NCBI GenBank assembly: GCA_910578075.1 | Contig: CAJTPK010000001.1 | Location: forward strand, 51,867-115,866 | Direction: 5' to 3' | DNA: 64,000 nt | Source: an uncultured Muribaculaceae bacterium | Lineage (GTDB): Bacteria; Bacteroidota; Bacteroidia; Bacteroidales; Muribaculaceae | Shown: one piece after another, positions 42,912-52,810 of the stretch | Numbering within the stretch: position 1 is the stretch's first letter | How the letters are laid out: each line of letters begins with the position of its first letter | Translations under genes and position numbers: made by a program | Notes under the pieces: model-generated | What the model was told of the DNA's origin: nothing | What the model saw: only the letters and a program-made list of their open reading frames with translations | Database searches by the model: none

Positions 42912-43654
42912 TGCAATAATAGTTTTGTGAGAATAACATCGGCAAGAAGTATCAATATCGAGCTTGATACGACAGCCCTCGTGCTTGCTTGTCCAACCTC
43001 AAGCGATCCACCCTTTACATAGAAACCGTAATAAGCGGCAACAGAGGTGATAATGAATGCAAAAAACAGAGTTTTTATTATCGCGTACCAGACATACCAT
43101 TCATTAAAGAATGACTGTATGCCGAAAACATAGTTCTCCATAGAGATCATATCTGTGAACTGGGCCACCAAGGCTCCTCCGACAAGCCCCATGAACATTG
43201 AGAGCACGCATAAAACGGGAACAAAAAGAACAAACCCGACAATCTTCGGAAGAACTATAAAGTTTGCAGCGTTAAGTCCCATGATCTCCATCGCATCAAT
43301 TTGCTCTGTAACACGCATTGTGCCAATTTCCGACGAGATATTGCTTCCTACCTTACCGGCGAGAATCAGTGACATCATTGTGCAAGAGAACTCAAGCAAC
43401 AGAATCTCGCGTGTGGCAAGACCTGTAGAATATGAAGGAATCATTGGCGACACAATATTTATTGTCATCTGGATACAGATAACCGCTCCGATAAATATTG
43501 ATATTATTATGACAAGAGGAATTGAGTCAACACCAAGTTTATTTATTTCAAAAACGAGTTGCTTAAAAAACTCCCTCCATTTTTCGGGCACTCTGAACAC
43601 TTGCGTAATGAATGCGCAATAACGTCCAAATGATTTTATAGAAGAAACAATCAT
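42908..43654 (-). CDS. MlaE-type ABC transporter permease
   Basis: 248 residues with about five membrane helices and the MlaE blocks GVDSIPLVIIISIFIGAV, REILLLEFSCTMMSLILAGKVGSNISSEIGTMRVTEQIDA and MGLNAANFIVLPKIVG (quoted in parts: GKVGSNISSE and EQIDAMEIMG are the best known). The family forms the inner-membrane channel of the lipid transport complex. First gene of the pair; a -7 box lies at 43752-43759. Confidence 0.9.
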   Translation of the reverse strand: MIVSSIKSFGRYCAFITQVFRVPEKWREFFKQLVFEINKLGVDSIPLVIIISIFIGAVICIQMTINIVSPMIPSYSTGLATREILLLEFSCTMMSLILAGKVGSNISSEIGTMRVTEQIDAMEIMGLNAANFIVLPKIVGFVLFVPVLCVLSMFMGLVGGALVAQFTDMISMENYVFGIQSFFNEWYVWYAIIKTLFFAFIITSVAAYYGFYVKGGSLEVGQASTRAVVSSSILILLADVILTKLLLQ

Positions 43655-43751
43655 GTATTATCTTGTTAATAGGCACGAAATATAGCCAATCATATACTGT
43701 CATATATTGAATTGGTCAATATTATTAACAAATGAGCCTGAATTATCTCGG

Positions 43752-43759
43752 CAAAGTTA
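43752..43759 (-). promoter_or_regulatory. Candidate -7 box for the mlaE-mlaF pair
   Basis: The minus strand reads TAACTTTG, 98 bases before the start at 43654. It lies just 10 bases from the -33 box of the opposite udk promoter, so the two polymerases would compete. Confidence 0.5.
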
Positions 43760-43768
43760 ATAAAAAAA

Positions 43769-43800
43769 TTTGGAGAGGAAATCCGTTTTTAGTAATTTTG
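43769..43800 (+). promoter_or_regulatory. Promoter for the udk operon
   Basis: TTTG at 43769-43772, 20 bases, then TAATTTTG at 43793-43800. Leader to the ATG at 43823 is about 18 bases. Confidence 0.75.
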
Positions 43801-43822
43801 CTGAAAATAGCTTCAAACAATT

Positions 43823-44446
43823 ATGTTGATCATCGGAATAGCAGGAGGCACCGGCTCCGGAAAAACAACGGTAGTTAGAAAAATTATAGAGAGTCTGCCC
43901 AAAGACGAAGTGGCAGTGATTCCTCAGGATTGTTACTACAAGGACAATGCCCACATTCCATTGGAAGAGCGTCTTAAGATGAACTACGATGAGCCGGCAT
44001 CAATTGAATGGAGTCTGCTGGCAAAACATCTGAGAGAGCTTAAAGAGGGGAGGGCAATAGAGATGCCGACCTATGATTTCATTACATGTTCCCGTTTGAG
44101 GGAAACAATCCATATAGAGCCCAGAGATGTTGTTGTCGTTGAAGGAATCTTGGTCCTTACTGACAAAGAGCTGAGAGATATGATGGATGTTAAAGTATTT
44201 GTAGACGCGGATGCTGATGAGCGCTTGATTCGTGTGATACACCGTGATTGTATTGAAAGAGGAAGGACGCCGCAGATGGTAATAGACCGTTACATCGAAA
44301 CTCTAAAGCCTATGCACGAACTTTATATAGAACCATCAAAACGATATGCGGATCTTTTAGTTCCTCAGGGTGGCCATAATAATGTAGCTATAAAGCTTCT
44401 TACTGATTATATCCGTTCATTGCTAAAACCAAGAAATGAAATTTAA
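43823..44446 (+). CDS. udk: Uridine kinase
   Basis: 207 residues, the usual length. The P-loop GIAGGTGSGKTTVVRK is at the very N-terminus, followed by IPQDCYYKD, YDEPASIEW, MPTYDFITCSR and the RDCIERGRTPQMV lid. It phosphorylates uridine and cytidine for pyrimidine salvage. First gene of a five-gene operon; its last 11 bases overlap lptB. Confidence 0.95.
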   Translation: MLIIGIAGGTGSGKTTVVRKIIESLPKDEVAVIPQDCYYKDNAHIPLEERLKMNYDEPASIEWSLLAKHLRELKEGRAIEMPTYDFITCSRLRETIHIEPRDVVVVEGILVLTDKELRDMMDVKVFVDADADERLIRVIHRDCIERGRTPQMVIDRYIETLKPMHELYIEPSKRYADLLVPQGGHNNVAIKLLTDYIRSLLKPRNEI

Positions 44447-45329
44447 ACCGATATTCGACAAAAGTCGATTAAAAAAGAGTACTGATGACTCTCCTGCAAA
44501 GCTTTCTGCTAAAGAAGAGATGGAGCTTGAGGGGGTACAGCCCGATATGCAGCAGATAACCATAACGGAAACTGTAACCATACCTGAAAAAGGAGTATTG
44601 CGTACAGAAAATCTTGTTAAGAAATATGGTAAGCGAACAGTTGCAAATAAGGTCTCTATAGATGTCACACAAGGTGAGATCGTTGGTTTGCTTGGGCCAA
44701 ACGGAGCAGGGAAAACAACCACATTCTATATGACAGTGGGGCTTATCAAGCCCAATGAGGGTAAAGTATTTCTTGATAATCATGATATAACCGAATATCC
44801 GGTATATAAACGTGCGCAATTTGGAATCGGATACCTTCCCCAGGAGGCTTCAGTGTTCAGGACTCTTTCGGTTGAGAACAATATTCGCGCCATACTTGAA
44901 ATGACAAATACCTCCAAAGAATATCAGAAAGAGAAACTTGAGTCCCTTATCCGTGAGTTCTCGTTGGAGAAAGTTCGACATAATCTTGGCAACAATCTTT
45001 CCGGGGGGGAGAGACGCCGTACAGAGATTGCAAGATGTCTTGCTATAAATCCTAAGTTCATAATGCTCGATGAGCCATTTGCCGCTGTTGACCCAATAGC
45101 GGTGGAAGATATTCAAGAGGTCGTATATCATCTGAAAGAGAGAAATATCGGCATATTGATAACAGACCATAAGGCAGATTCAATATTAGGTATTACGGAC
45201 AGGGCATATCTGCTATTTGAAGGAAAGGTCCTGTTTCAAGGTACAAGTGAAGAATTGGCGGCAAATCCTATAGTCCGCGAAAAATATCTCGGACGCGACT
45301 TTATATTTACACGCAAGAAATTCGACTGA
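44436..45329 (+). CDS. lptB: LPS export ABC ATP-binding protein LptB with N-terminal extension
   Basis: 297 residues. From about residue 53 it is a standard LptB: Walker A GPNGAGKTTTF, GIGYLPQEASVFR (the LptB-specific QE), signature LSGGERRRTEIARCLA and FIMLDEPFAAVDPIAV. It powers lipopolysaccharide extraction with LptFG. The first 52 residues are a charged, low-complexity extension not found in short LptB. An inner ATG at 44520 would shorten the extension but not remove it. It overlaps udk by 11 bases and the next gene by one (TGATG). Confidence 0.93.
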   Translation: MKFKPIFDKSRLKKSTDDSPAKLSAKEEMELEGVQPDMQQITITETVTIPEKGVLRTENLVKKYGKRTVANKVSIDVTQGEIVGLLGPNGAGKTTTFYMTVGLIKPNEGKVFLDNHDITEYPVYKRAQFGIGYLPQEASVFRTLSVENNIRAILEMTNTSKEYQKEKLESLIREFSLEKVRHNLGNNLSGGERRRTEIARCLAINPKFIMLDEPFAAVDPIAVEDIQEVVYHLKERNIGILITDHKADSILGITDRAYLLFEGKVLFQGTSEELAANPIVREKYLGRDFIFTRKKFD

Positions 45330-46243
45330 TGTCAAAAGCAATGAAGAGATATGATGCCGGTAAAATAGAGATATCACTGGTATCTAAGTTTTGTCTATTC
45401 GGGGCATCATTTATAATGATGTTTTTTGCATTATCCTTTATTACTCTCATGCTTAAGGAGATTCCAATCTCCGAACGTAATAGGATACTTACGACTTCAG
45501 CACTGCAATGTGTTCTTGTATTTATTGTTCCGGCTATGGTAGTGGCGCGTATAGAATCGCGCAAACCGCTTGATCTGCTTTCCATAGATACCCGACCTGG
45601 CTGGCAATATATAGTTTTTGCTATATTATGTTACACCACCGGCATGTGTGCGCTCAATCAGCTTATTTACTGGAACGATATAATAACTCTTCCAGAGTCT
45701 TTAACGGAGATTGAGGAAACAATGCGGGAATGGGAGGAAAATAGCAGGCAGTTTGCTAATATTATATTGTCAGATACTTCAATAGGAGGTTTGGTTTCGG
45801 GAATACTTATAGTAGGATTACTTACGGGAATTTCAGAAGAACTATTTTTTAGAGCAGGAATTCAGAGAATGTTATCCGAAACATTCTCCCGGCACGTGGC
45901 TATATGGATTTCAGCAATTGTTTTCAGTGCCATGCATTTCCAATTCTTCGGATTTTTTCCGCGTCTGATATTAGGGGCATTTTTCGGCTACCTTTATGCG
46001 TGGAGCGGATCGATATGGACTGCGATATTCGCACATGCTCTCAATAACAGTCTGGTTGTAATTTCATCATGGCTATCAGCACGCGGCATTTTCTCATTTG
46101 ACTTGGAAAGACTCGGTGTCAGTGAATCCGGAATACCGTATGCAGCACTTATTAGTGCAATAATAACATCTCTATTAATTTATAAGTTTTTAGATTGGCG
46201 TAAATACAATATATCATGGCAAATCCGACATTCAGAGAAATAA
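45329..46243 (+). CDS. CPBP-family intramembrane metalloprotease
   Basis: 304 residues with about eight membrane helices. The CPBP (Rce1-like) motifs are SEELFFRAGIQ (EExxxR), FSAMHFQFFG (His) and FAHALNNSLVV (HxxxN). The family cleaves proteins within the membrane or handles prenylated and bacteriocin-like peptides; the substrate here is unknown. Its last 28 bases overlap holA, so the C-terminus and the holA start share DNA. Confidence 0.88.
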   Translation: MSKAMKRYDAGKIEISLVSKFCLFGASFIMMFFALSFITLMLKEIPISERNRILTTSALQCVLVFIVPAMVVARIESRKPLDLLSIDTRPGWQYIVFAILCYTTGMCALNQLIYWNDIITLPESLTEIEETMREWEENSRQFANIILSDTSIGGLVSGILIVGLLTGISEELFFRAGIQRMLSETFSRHVAIWISAIVFSAMHFQFFGFFPRLILGAFFGYLYAWSGSIWTAIFAHALNNSLVVISSWLSARGIFSFDLERLGVSESGIPYAALISAIITSLLIYKFLDWRKYNISWQIRHSEK

Positions 46244-47244
46244 TAACCAATATCAATAAGGGAATATTCGCTCCTGTATATATTCTTATGGGTGAAGAAG
46301 ATTTCTATATTGACGTTATCGTTGAAACTATAGAAAAGAAAGGTATCAATGATGATGATAAAGATTTTAATCTGAATGTTTATTATGGCGTTGACGCGGA
46401 TATGGAGAATGTTGTGGCAGCAGCACAGCAGCTTCCTGTGATGTCTACGCGCCGGCTTGTGATTTTAAAAGAGGCACAGTCAAAACAGCAGGCAAAACAA
46501 TCACTTGAGAAACTTGCTCCTTACGTTGGTAAGCCTAATAAATCAACTGTTTTTGTTATAGCCTTTAAAGGTGATAATCTAAACGCTACATCTTCTCTTT
46601 TAAAAAACGCATCCAAATCAGGAGCTGTAATCTTCAAAAGCGAGAGAATAAAGGATTATCAGCTTGCAGGCCACCTTCGTGATTATTGTTCAACCAGAAA
46701 ATGCACAGTCGATGACAATGCAGCCCAGATGTTATGCGAATATATTGGAGGTCCGTTGACAAAACTTTTCGGAGAGGTCAACAAACTGATTCAAATAAAA
46801 GGAGGGGAGGGCCAGCGGATAACAACCGAAGATATTGAGAAGCATATCGGTATATCCAAGGATTATAATAATTTTGAATTGGTATCGGCTATCGCCAATA
46901 AAAATTATCCCAAGGCAATACAAATCATAAAGTATTTTGAATCAAATCCTAAAACCAATCCAACGGTGATGACAACATCAACGTTGTTCAATTTTTTCAG
47001 TAAACTTGTCATTGCCCATTATCTTCAGGATAAATCCGAGGCTGCTCTTAAAACGGCATTAGGAATACGTTTTCAAAACCAGCTGAATGAAATAAAAACC
47101 GGTATGAGAAATTATAATCCATTCAGAGCTGTCAATGCAATACATGCCATAAGGGATTTTGATGTCAAGACAAAAGGTGTATATTCATTCCAAAATGAAT
47201 ATGATCTTCTTGCGGAATTGGTGTTCAAGCTTTTCACGTTATGA
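46216..47244 (+). CDS. holA: DNA polymerase III subunit delta
   Basis: 342 residues. The N-terminal PVYILMGEEDFYIDVIVE and the middle LCEYIGGPLTKLFGEVNKL are characteristic of HolA, the subunit that opens the sliding clamp. The C-terminal collar domain follows (about 215-342). It starts inside the preceding CPBP gene and overlaps the next gene by four bases. Confidence 0.92.
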   Translation: MANPTFREIITNINKGIFAPVYILMGEEDFYIDVIVETIEKKGINDDDKDFNLNVYYGVDADMENVVAAAQQLPVMSTRRLVILKEAQSKQQAKQSLEKLAPYVGKPNKSTVFVIAFKGDNLNATSSLLKNASKSGAVIFKSERIKDYQLAGHLRDYCSTRKCTVDDNAAQMLCEYIGGPLTKLFGEVNKLIQIKGGEGQRITTEDIEKHIGISKDYNNFELVSAIANKNYPKAIQIIKYFESNPKTNPTVMTTSTLFNFFSKLVIAHYLQDKSEAALKTALGIRFQNQLNEIKTGMRNYNPFRAVNAIHAIRDFDVKTKGVYSFQNEYDLLAELVFKLFTL

Positions 47245-48023
47245 TATTATATTTTTCAGGAACCGGAAATTCAAAATATGTTGCGGAATCTGTTGCAAAG
47301 GAACTTGGAGACAAGATATGCCCGATAGCATCTGAGGACTCGCATCCTATTTTAGCCAAAGCGTTGGATAATAACACTCCGTCTATCGGTTTTGTGTTTC
47401 CTGTCTATTCATGGGGTGTGCCTCCTATTGTCATGGACTTTATAGGTTCTATATCTGATGATGATGCACGCCGGATAATTGATAAAAACACGCCTGTATG
47501 GATGATTGCGACATGTGGTGATGAGACCGGTGATGCACATTTAATGTTTCAGAAAGCTTTTAGACATAAAGGAATAGAAGTTAATGGAATGTGGAGTGTT
47601 ATCATGCCTAATACATATGTTCTGTTACCAGGGTTTGACGTTGACTCTGATAATGTGAGAATTGAAAAGCTTAAACAGGCACCGTCAAGAATAAAAGATA
47701 TATCCGGTCATATTTCAAAATCCCAATGGGAATGCGATGTCACCGAAGGAAAATGGTCAAAACTGAAAACCGCCATTGTTTATCCACTATTCAAAAGATG
47801 GGGGATATTTCCAAAGAAATGGAAATCAACAGCAGGTTGTATCGGATGTGGTAAATGCCAAAAAGCCTGTCCTGTGGTTAATATTAATATGATCAATAAT
47901 AAGCCGGCTTGGGGACAGAATTGCACTTCCTGTCTTGCATGTTACCATGCGTGTCCTTTTCATGCAATTGAGTATGGGACAATCACGAATAAGAAAGGAC
48001 AGTATTCCTTTGGTAGACAGTAA
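47241..48023 (+). CDS. EFR1-family flavodoxin-ferredoxin protein
   Basis: 260 residues: a flavodoxin domain (FSGTGNSKYVAE at the start, FPVYSWGVPP near 53) and two C-terminal 4Fe-4S motifs, CIGCGKCQKACP and CTSCLACYHACP. This is the EFR1 layout, a small electron carrier with flavin and two clusters. Its redox partner cannot be named from here. Last gene of the udk operon; it converges on trkH with a 31-base gap and no clear terminator. Confidence 0.88.
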   Translation: MILYFSGTGNSKYVAESVAKELGDKICPIASEDSHPILAKALDNNTPSIGFVFPVYSWGVPPIVMDFIGSISDDDARRIIDKNTPVWMIATCGDETGDAHLMFQKAFRHKGIEVNGMWSVIMPNTYVLLPGFDVDSDNVRIEKLKQAPSRIKDISGHISKSQWECDVTEGKWSKLKTAIVYPLFKRWGIFPKKWKSTAGCIGCGKCQKACPVVNINMINNKPAWGQNCTSCLACYHACPFHAIEYGTITNKKGQYSFGRQ

Positions 48024-48054
48024 ATAGTAAATAATGAAAACTTTTTAAATTGAG

Positions 48055-49533
48055 TCATTTACGCCAGAAAGTCGGGGTGAACAGTAGAAGTATGGTGAAT
48101 ATTTCCAGACGCCCGATGAGCATTATTATTGACAGGAGCCACTTTGCAGCATCCGGAATCAACGCGTAGTTTTCCGACAACCCTGTCACCTCAGTCCCGA
48201 GTGCAGTGTTTGAGATAGCCGATAATGCACAAAAAAATGCGTCTGATAACGGTAATCCCATTAGGCTCAGGGCAAGTCCTCCTGCACATATGACGATTGC
48301 ATAAAGAAACAGAAAAGCGAGTGTTTTATGCACCACAGCTACGGTTGTTCCCTTACCATTAATTATAACTGTTGTAACAGTTGAAGGGTGCATCATCTTA
48401 TAAAATTCATTTTTTATGAACTTGAATAACACCACAAATCTATCAATTTTTGCACCACCGGATGTGCTTCCGGCACATGAGCCCATAAGCATCATCACAA
48501 GTAATAGCACAATTGATATAGAACCCCAATCTTTAAAATTTGGCTCCGTAATTCCGGTAGAAGAGAGTATCGATATAGTCTGGAATAACGGATCAATAGT
48601 TAGATACTCCCAGCTTGTTCCAAGTCCCTCGATTAGAATATTTATAACAAAGCCCAAATAACATATTATCACAATCCATACATAACATTTGAATGCTGTA
48701 TTTTTTAATGGATTTCCACCTTTACCTGTAAGAGTATTAAATAATAGTGAGAAGTTTACTCCACCAAGAAACATGAATACGCACATTACTGTTTTTATGT
48801 ACAAAGAATTCCATTGCGAGATATTCATATCGCTTGTTGAGAAACCTCCGGTTGACATTGTTGACAATCCATGACAGAATGCATCAAAGAAATCCATTTT
48901 CGAAAATGAAAGGAAAATTATAAGCAACACTGTCAATAAAATATATACAGCCCATAATCCTTTCGCAGTAAAACTTACCCTAGGCCGTAGCTTGTCATGC
49001 GTTATGCCTGTTACCTCGGCATTAAACAATTGCATACCACCAGAATAATTAAGCATAGGCACTACTGCGAGCGTAAACAGGATAATACCCAGACCCCCAA
49101 TCCATTGGACAACGCATCTCCAAGCCAATATCGACTTTGGCACCTCTTCGAGAGAATTGAGCACAGAGGCTCCGGTTGTTGTGAAACCACTCATGGTTTC
49201 GAAAAAAGCATCAGTGATAGTGAAATGAGTTCCAGTAAACAGGAATGGCAGCATTCCGAATAATGACAGGATTACCCATGTCATACCAGTGAGGAGTATA
49301 GCCTCACGCTTTCCCATATCTTTTGATTTAGGGCGTAGCATCATCATTCCTGCACCACAAGCTCCTGTTATGCCGGCGCATATTAGGAAATCAAACAAAG
49401 ATTTCTCTTTAAATATCATCGCTATGATACACGGCACCAGCATAAAGAGTGATTCTATTACAAGAAGGTATCCGATCACACGCAGTAGCATGAGCAGATT
49501 GATATAATATCTATGTTTTTTATAGAAAAACAT
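48055..49533 (-). CDS. trkH: TrkH-type potassium transporter membrane subunit
   Basis: 492 residues with about ten to twelve helices arranged as repeated M-P-M units. The selectivity regions read FETMSGFTTTGASV, GLSTMSTGGFST, TISILSSTGITE and AISNTALGTEVTG, the K+ filters of the TrkH/KtrB family. It moves K+ into the cell under control of the TrkA protein encoded 23 bases upstream. The cluster dxs-trkA-trkH is typical for Bacteroidales. Confidence 0.94.
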   Translation of the reverse strand: MFFYKKHRYYINLLMLLRVIGYLLVIESLFMLVPCIIAMIFKEKSLFDFLICAGITGACGAGMMMLRPKSKDMGKREAILLTGMTWVILSLFGMLPFLFTGTHFTITDAFFETMSGFTTTGASVLNSLEEVPKSILAWRCVVQWIGGLGIILFTLAVVPMLNYSGGMQLFNAEVTGITHDKLRPRVSFTAKGLWAVYILLTVLLIIFLSFSKMDFFDAFCHGLSTMSTGGFSTSDMNISQWNSLYIKTVMCVFMFLGGVNFSLLFNTLTGKGGNPLKNTAFKCYVWIVIICYLGFVINILIEGLGTSWEYLTIDPLFQTISILSSTGITEPNFKDWGSISIVLLLVMMLMGSCAGSTSGGAKIDRFVVLFKFIKNEFYKMMHPSTVTTVIINGKGTTVAVVHKTLAFLFLYAIVICAGGLALSLMGLPLSDAFFCALSAISNTALGTEVTGLSENYALIPDAAKWLLSIIMLIGRLEIFTILLLFTPTFWRK

Positions 49534-49556
49534 CTGTAGTTAACGGTATAGGGATA

Positions 49557-50891
49557 TTAGTTAAACCATTTTTCAATCTTGTGAATTGTTCCAGAAAGAC
49601 AGAATACAACCACAAAATCGCCTTCTTGAATATGAGTCAAACCATTGATCAATTGTATATCATTTTCTCTGACAAGTGCAGCAAGAGTCATGCCAAACGG
49701 CAATTTCAGATCTTTTACCGGTGCTTTTGTAATACGGGCATTATGTTTGACTAAAATTTCAGCAACTTCCGCATCAGCCAGAGCAAGAAATTTAGAATTA
49801 CTTTCATCAGCATCAAGAAGAATCTTGAATATATGACTTGATGCGAATAATTTTTTATTAATAGTAGTTCCGATATTCAGATTCTCCGCTTGACTCAGAA
49901 ATTGTAAATTTTCAACATCAGCGATGGTTTTAGGCACTCCAAATTCCTTTGCTGTGAGACAAGAGAGTATATTTGTTTCAGATGAGTCTGTGAGCGCAAG
50001 GAAAGCATCATATTGATAAATATTATTCTCTCTCAACACTTCTATATCAAGAGCATCACCATACACGATTTCGCAGTTAGGCAGCATTGTTGCCATTGAT
50101 TCACAATTTTCGCGTATATTGTCGATGATTTTAATATGAAACTCTTCGCCATATAATTTTGCAAATCTTTGTGCAATACGGCTTCCTCCGACTATTAGGG
50201 CTTTCTTTATCACCCTTTTCTTTTTACCGCATATATCCCTGACTTCCTGAATGAATGGGGGAGTTGTTATAAAATAAACAATATCGTCCCGTTTAATCTC
50301 ATCATTACCGTTAGGGATAATAGTCTCATTATTTCTTTTGATTGCCGCAACATGGAAATCATGTGTTTTTACGGGTAAATCCCTTAATTTGCAGTCAATC
50401 AAAGGTGAATCGCCATGCAGCTTGACTCCGATAAGAAGGAGTCCGCCATTATGTAATTCACCCCAATAACGGGCCCAGTTATGATAAAGCGCAACTGCTA
50501 TCTCCTGGGCAGCGATATTCTCTGGATAGATCAGGAAATCAACTCCGACGTCCTTGAGTATTGATCCATTCTCTGGAACCAAAAACTCACTGTTGTCAAT
50601 ACGTGCAACAGTCTTCTTGGCTCCAAGACGTTTTGCAATCGCACAACTCGTAATGTTTCTGGTTTCATAGGGTGTTACAGCAATATACAGATCAGCATTT
50701 GCCACACCGACATCACGCATACTGCTGAATGAGGATGTGGATCCATTCCATGTCATCAGGTTATAATTAGAGTCAATGACATCCAGACGCGACTGGTCAT
50801 TATCTATCAGAATTATATCCTGATCTTCATTGGAAAGCATCTTGGCGAGATGTGTCCCTACTTCTCCTGCACCCGCAATTACTATTTTCAT
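49557..50891 (-). CDS. trkA: Trk system potassium transporter regulatory protein TrkA
   Basis: 444 residues with two repeats of an RCK domain, each an NAD-binding Rossmann part (GAGEVGTHLAKML at the start; VGGSRIAQRFAKLYG near 231) plus a TrkA-C part. It binds the cytoplasmic side of TrkH and gates K+ uptake with NAD(H)/ATP. Overlaps dxs by four bases. Confidence 0.94.
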   Translation of the reverse strand: MKIVIAGAGEVGTHLAKMLSNEDQDIILIDNDQSRLDVIDSNYNLMTWNGSTSSFSSMRDVGVANADLYIAVTPYETRNITSCAIAKRLGAKKTVARIDNSEFLVPENGSILKDVGVDFLIYPENIAAQEIAVALYHNWARYWGELHNGGLLLIGVKLHGDSPLIDCKLRDLPVKTHDFHVAAIKRNNETIIPNGNDEIKRDDIVYFITTPPFIQEVRDICGKKKRVIKKALIVGGSRIAQRFAKLYGEEFHIKIIDNIRENCESMATMLPNCEIVYGDALDIEVLRENNIYQYDAFLALTDSSETNILSCLTAKEFGVPKTIADVENLQFLSQAENLNIGTTINKKLFASSHIFKILLDADESNSKFLALADAEVAEILVKHNARITKAPVKDLKLPFGMTLAALVRENDIQLINGLTHIQEGDFVVVFCLSGTIHKIEKWFN

Positions 50892-52810
50892 TTTGAAGTA
50901 ATGTCAAAATTATTTATCGCCGGGATTTCTCTGTAAAGTTGTCTTACAGCATCAGTTATACCCATAATATCAAAACCGCAACGAGCATGAAGTTGTTCAA
51001 CTTTAGCATGTGTAATCCACTTGTCCGGAACACCTAAGCGTTTTACGATGATATTGTGATTATGTTCAGACAACCATTCCATTACAGCCGATCCAAATCC
51101 ACCTTCAATTGTTCCATCTTCTATTGTGACAATCGCTTCGTATTTATTTGATATCTCATTAAGAAGCTCTTCGTCCATGGGTTTCAGCCATATCATATCA
51201 TATACATCAACTGATACCCCGGATTTTATCAAATCCTCTGCAGCCTTTACCGCATCATTTCCTACCGGACCAATAGTCAGAATTGCGATCTTAGAATTAT
51301 CTGATTGGTACACAATGCGTCCTTTTCCAACGGGCAATTCCGGGAAAAGGTTATTATTGACAGCTCCATCGGCTCGTCCTCGAGGATATCTGATCGCCAT
51401 AGGAGTCTTCATGCCCTCCGCAGTTTTGAGCAAACCACGTAACGATGCGATGTCCATTGGTGAGGAGATACTCATACCCGGTATCATTTTCAAATAAGCA
51501 AGGTCAAACAACCCGTGATGAGTCACACCGTCTTCACCTACCAGTCCGGCTCTATCAATACAAAAAACAACCGGCAGTCCCTGAATTGACACATCATGGA
51601 TAATATTATCGAAACCTCTTTGCAGAAAAGATGAATATATGGCGACAAACGGTTTTTTCCCAGCGGCAGCAAGTCCACCCGCGAAAGTAACGGCATGTCC
51701 TTCAGAGATACCGACATCAAATGTGCGTTCCGGAAAACGGGACATCATCTCATTCATAGAAGTGCCGGAAAGCATTGCCGCAGTTATACCCATTATATTA
51801 CTGTTTTTCTCTGCAAGCTGACATAATGTCTTTCCAAAAACTTCCTGCCATAGCGGGACATCCGCTACTGTTGTTTTACGTTCTCCTGTTTCCGGGTCAA
51901 AATTACCCGGAGCATGCCATGCCTGAGGGTTTTCTTCTGCTGCCTTATATCCTTTACCTTTTGTGGTGCGAAGATGTAGTATCCTTGGTCCCTTCATGTC
52001 TTTGATTTCATTCAAGACTTTAACCAGCTTATTGACGTCATTACCGTCAAAGGGTCCGAAATACCTGATATTTAATCCTTCGAAAATATTTTGCTGAGCA
52101 GACACAAGAGATTTGACGGCATTGTTAAATCTCAAAAGCAGTCCCTTCTTCTTATCATTGACAAGTCCCCATTTCTTAAACAGATTGTAAGCTTTAAGCC
52201 TTAATCTGTTGTAGGATGCAGAGGTTGTCATATCCGACAGATACCGGTGCATCGCACCGACAGGACTATCAATCGACATGTCATTGTCATTAAGTATGAT
52301 AAGAAGATTATTGGGATTATTTGACGCATTGTTTAAACCTTCAAAGGCAAGTCCGTTGCTTATGGATGAATCCCCGACTACAGCAATTGTCTTACGATTC
52401 TCTTCTCCCGGTGTATTCATGTCTGCAATCGCCATGCCGAGAGCGGCAGAAATAGAATTCCCTGCATGACCACATACAAATGTATCGTATTCGCTTTCGG
52501 ATGGAATAGGAAAGCCACTGATGCCTCCTTCAGTGCGTTGATTTGGAAATAAATCACGTCTACCGGTCAATAACTTGTGCGCATATGCCTGATGTCCCAC
52601 ATCCCAGACCACTCTATCTCGTGGAGTGTTGAAAACATAATGAAGCGCGACAATAATTTCAACAGCTCCCATGCTCGAACCAAAGTGTCCGGGATTATGG
52701 GAAAGATTATCAATCATATATTCACGAATTTCCGAACATAACTGTGGGAGCTGCTCGGAAGAAAGCTTTCTTAACTGTTCAGGATTGTCGATGTTATTGA
52801 GTAGATTCAT
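50888..52810 (-). CDS. dxs: 1-deoxy-D-xylulose-5-phosphate synthase
   Basis: 640 residues, normal for Dxs. The N-terminal DXP pattern HNPGHFGSSMGAVE and GHQAYAHKLLTGR, the TPP motif GDSSISNGLAFEGLNN and the transketolase part DRAGLVGEDGVTHHG are present. It joins pyruvate and glyceraldehyde 3-phosphate to start the MEP isoprenoid pathway. Its start overlaps the stop of a small membrane protein gene (ATGA). Confidence 0.96.
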   Translation of the reverse strand: MNLLNNIDNPEQLRKLSSEQLPQLCSEIREYMIDNLSHNPGHFGSSMGAVEIIVALHYVFNTPRDRVVWDVGHQAYAHKLLTGRRDLFPNQRTEGGISGFPIPSESEYDTFVCGHAGNSISAALGMAIADMNTPGEENRKTIAVVGDSSISNGLAFEGLNNASNNPNNLLIILNDNDMSIDSPVGAMHRYLSDMTTSASYNRLRLKAYNLFKKWGLVNDKKKGLLLRFNNAVKSLVSAQQNIFEGLNIRYFGPFDGNDVNKLVKVLNEIKDMKGPRILHLRTTKGKGYKAAEENPQAWHAPGNFDPETGERKTTVADVPLWQEVFGKTLCQLAEKNSNIMGITAAMLSGTSMNEMMSRFPERTFDVGISEGHAVTFAGGLAAAGKKPFVAIYSSFLQRGFDNIIHDVSIQGLPVVFCIDRAGLVGEDGVTHHGLFDLAYLKMIPGMSISSPMDIASLRGLLKTAEGMKTPMAIRYPRGRADGAVNNNLFPELPVGKGRIVYQSDNSKIAILTIGPVGNDAVKAAEDLIKSGVSVDVYDMIWLKPMDEELLNEISNKYEAIVTIEDGTIEGGFGSAVMEWLSEHNHNIIVKRLGVPDKWITHAKVEQLHARCGFDIMGITDAVRQLYREIPAINNFDITSK

